Position numbers and translations under genes: made by a program
The notes under the pieces: model-generated
What the model was told of the DNA's origin: nothing
The model's database searches: none
Seen by the model: the letters and a program-made list of their open reading frames with translations, nothing else
Shown: one piece after another, positions 61,839-64,000 of the stretch
How the letters are laid out: each line of letters starts with the position of its first letter
Numbering within the stretch: position 1 is the first letter of the stretch
Assembly: GCA_034522075.1 (NCBI GenBank)
Contig: JAXHLO010000025.1
Span: 102,737 to 166,736, forward strand
Direction of reading: 5' to 3'
Source: UBA7803 sp034522075
GTDB taxonomy: Bacteria > Pseudomonadota > Gammaproteobacteria > Pseudomonadales > Azotimanducaceae
Length of the DNA: 64,000 nucleotides

Positions 61839-63480
61839 ATGTTCGACAAGCTGGCGGAGCGTCTCGGTCTCAATGCCATACCACAGATCTTTTTCATCTC
61901 TGCCGCTCTGGCCGTACTGTTCGTGGCCTTCGCCCTGCCCCTCCGAGCCGAGTTCGCCGAGTTCTTCGGCATACTCACCGATTTCACGGTGGTTTATTTC
62001 GGCTGGTTTTATATTCTCAGCGTTACCGGGCTGCTGGGCTTTCTCATCTGGGTAGCGCTGTCGCGCTACGGCGCTATCCGCCTCAGCGCCGACGACGAGC
62101 AGCCCGAATACGGCACCATCACCTGGTTTTCCATGCTGTTCGCCGCCGGCATCGGCACGATTCTCATGTTCTGGGGCGTCGCCGAGCCCATGTCGCATTT
62201 CGCCAACCCGCCCCTGCAGGACATCGCCGGCGGCACGCCGGAAGCCGCCGAACTGGCCATGACCATCGCCCTGTACCACTTCGGCCTGCATACCTGGACG
62301 ATCTTCACCCTGCCGGCCCTGGCCATCGGCTACTTTGCTTACCGCCAGGGGCTGCCGATGCGCATCAGCAGCATTTTCTACACCGTGCTGGGCGACCGGA
62401 TCTACGGTCCCTGGGGCTGGCTCATCGACATTATCGCCGTGCTGGGCACGCTGTTCGGGGTGGCCGTCTCCGTGGGGCTGGGCACCCTGCAGCTGAACAG
62501 CGGCCTGAACTCTGCGGCTCGGCCTCGCCGTCACACGCCCGCCTCGACGGATCGCCGATCCATCGCGGTGGTGACCGCGGCGGCCACGGTTTCGGTCGCG
62601 CTGGGGCTGGAGCCGGGGCATCCGGCGCCTGTCCCAGTTCAACATCGCCATCGCCGTGATACTGCTGCTGTTCGTCTGGATGGTAGGGCCGACCCTGTTC
62701 ATCACCAAGCGGCGCGGTGCAGAATCGGTCGGCGTCTACCTGCGTGAACCTGCCGTGGTCATCGGCCGGTTACTGGACGGAAGCCTGCCAGGACAGCCTC
62801 GCCGGGCCGCGCGGTGCGACGGTCTTCGACTCGGGCCTGGAGCCGATCCCCTGGGCACCCTACGTGGGCATCTTCATCGCCCGGATCTCCCGCGGGCGCA
62901 CCATCCGCCAGTTCGTTACCGGTGCGCTTGGCGCCCCGACGCTGTTCACCGTTCTCTGGTTCGCCGCGTTCGGCCTGGCGGCCGTCGACCAGGAGCTCGA
63001 CCAACGGCGTCGCGACCTGGGCCCGAGCAGGTCCAGGCAGGACGTGCCGGTGGGCGCGTGTTCTTTTCCTTCCTGGAACAGTACCCGCTGGCGACCATAA
63101 CGTCGCTGATGAGCGTGGTGATCATCATCGTCTTTCTGACCACGTCGGCGGACTCCGCCGCGCTGGTCGTCGACCTGCTGTCCGGCGACCGGGCTCGAGC
63201 AGCCCCTCCGCAGGCCGGGCAGCGGGCGTCCTGGACCCTGCTGCTGGGCGGCGTCGCCGGCCTACTCCTGCTCGCCTGGGCGGCGGGCTGCAGGCGCCCT
63301 GCAGAACGTGATCACCGACTCTGGGGCTGCCCGTTCTGCGCGCTGCTGGCGTTCATGGCTGTAGCTCTGACCCGGGCGTTGCACGCGGACTACCTGGGCT
63401 ACTCCATGGAGGACCTGGCGGCCGGCCGCACGCCGCCCATGGACCCGATGGGCTCGAAGGAACGCCGGGACGACCGCTGA
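61839..63480 (+). pseudogene. BCCT-family transporter broken by several frameshifts and small losses
   Basis: The first 230 residues from ATG 61839 are clean BCCT sequence (MFWGVAEPMSHF, then LGTLFGVAVSVGLGTLQL). From 62510 on, the frame changes at least four times: around 62515, near 62610 (RRLSQFNIAIAVILL resumes), around 62790, near 63050 and again near 63290-63340. Between 62840 and 62850 the conserved aromatic stretch before WAPYVGIFIARISRGRTIR is missing. The end with FMAVALTRALHADYLGY reaches the stop at 63480. Such dense single-base errors near the window end could be poor sequence; otherwise the gene is dead. An intact relative is at 46.5 kb. Confidence 0.75.
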
Positions 63481-63596
63481 CCGCCTCCTCTGCCCGGGTA
63501 CGGCCGAAGGTAGCGCCCGGACATGCCAGCGCTGTGGCCAGGTGTTAATATCCGTCGCCGGGGGCAGGAGCGCGTAACCGCGGAGGACGATGCCTT

Positions 63597-64000
63597 ATGA
63601 GCACCGGCGGATGGACCTTCTTTCAGGCATTTCTGAAGTCACCCAAGGTGGTGGCTTCCATGATTCCCAGTTCACCGTTTCTCGAGCGCCGTCTGGTCAA
63701 GGCGGCTCACCTGGCCACGGCCGGCACGGTAGTGGAACTCGGTTCCGGTACCGGCGGCACCACGCGGGCGCTGCTGGCGGCCATGGGCGGCGATGGCCGC
63801 CTGCTGGCCATCGAACGCACCGCCGAGTTCGTCGATGCGCTGCGCGAGATCGACGATCCGCGGTTGAGCGTGGTGCATGGCTGTGCCAGCGAACTGGTCG
63901 GTGAACTCGAGCGACACGGCTTCGGCAGCGCCGATGCAGTGATCTCCGGCATTCCCTTTTCCCACCTGCCGGGAAGCGCGCGGCGTGGTCGAAGAAGTAC
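63597..64000 (+). CDS. PmtA-like class I methyltransferase (3' end outside the window)
   Basis: From ATG 63597 the visible 134 residues begin MSTGGWTFFQAFLKSPKVVA and include SMIPSSPFLERRLVKAAHL and the SAM motif VVELGSGTGGTTRALLAAM. ADAVISGIPFSHLPG is the phospholipid-methyltransferase-like ISGIP motif. After LPGS the frame turns to RRGRRST, while one frame over it reads RGVVEEV, the usual continuation, so a one-base shift near 63980 is likely. It is a relative of the gene at 52.3 kb. It sits downstream of the indel-rich BCCT gene. Confidence 0.72.
   Translation, partial: MSTGGWTFFQAFLKSPKVVASMIPSSPFLERRLVKAAHLATAGTVVELGSGTGGTTRALLAAMGGDGRLLAIERTAEFVDALREIDDPRLSVVHGCASELVGELERHGFGSADAVISGIPFSHLPGSARRGRRS

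Noticed and set aside
1..64000. CRISPR arrays, tRNA/rRNA genes, insertion sequences, phage or toxin-antitoxin modules
   Set aside because: Looked for repeat-spacer patterns, transposase motifs and structural RNA; found none that could be supported by reading alone.

Overview
The window is GC-rich, densely coded DNA from a free-living Gram-negative bacterium, most likely a gammaproteobacterium. Supporting signs are an FNR-type regulator with its four cysteines next to hemN, a Blc-type lipocalin, a DUF2288 protein, a TonB-dependent receptor, an RND efflux pump, and many secreted or lipoprotein genes. The gene content (CYP153-type P450, Baeyer-Villiger-type monooxygenase, phytanoyl-CoA dioxygenase-like enzyme, enoyl-CoA hydratase, two BCCT carriers, DAACS carrier) suggests an aerobic or microaerobic heterotroph that handles lipids, hydrocarbons and osmolytes. 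No rRNA, tRNA, CRISPR array, phage or transposase gene was seen.

Layout. 0-8.9 kb: a PHP-domain protein (cut by the window edge), CYP153, a flavin monooxygenase, DUF350 plus a transglutaminase-like protein, a frameshifted secreted protein, a permease with a His-rich loop, and an OmpA-family protein. 8.9-22.4 kb: a stretch with unusual gene decay. It holds a methyltransferase lacking its middle, a sigma-factor tail fused to a membrane segment, a methyltransferase/MAPEG hybrid remnant, a D-aminoacylase with a gap and frame change, and a methyltransferase lacking its SAM-binding motif. These sit among intact lipocalin, DUF2288, DAACS, MAPEG, sensor kinase, monooxygenase and lipoprotein genes. 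22.4-27.8 kb: serine hydrolase, small membrane proteins and purU.

27.9-38.5 kb: a catabolic and transport neighbourhood. A TonB receptor, a DUF3237 protein and an MFS carrier form a tightly coupled unit. It is followed by an M28 peptidase, an alpha/beta hydrolase, a PhyH dioxygenase coupled to an EamA carrier, an FAD-linked oxidase and a NIPSNAP-like secreted protein. 38.7-46.5 kb: a lipoprotein, a Tat-exported PhoD phosphatase coupled to an MFS exporter, and a sigma-54-type two-component system with a strong palindrome in front of it. 46.5-57.2 kb: BCCT carrier, GST, enoyl-CoA hydratase, MOSC protein, a PRC-barrel/EF-hand protein, a PLP lyase, a PmtA-like methyltransferase, fnr-hemN, a nitronate-monooxygenase-like protein and a PEP-mutase-like protein. 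57.2-64 kb: an RND adaptor, pump and small P-II-like protein in one operon, then a BCCT gene broken by many indels, and a methyltransferase cut by the window end.

The most noteworthy observations are the run of deletion scars and one in-frame hybrid remnant between 8.9 and 22.4 kb, the coupled TonB-DUF3237-MFS unit with palindromes in its leader, and several perfect inverted repeats placed directly in front of single genes. The indel-rich 62.5-64 kb end looks like poor sequence or recent decay, so assembly error has to be excluded before any scar is read as biology. No clearly new defence or mobile system was recognised.
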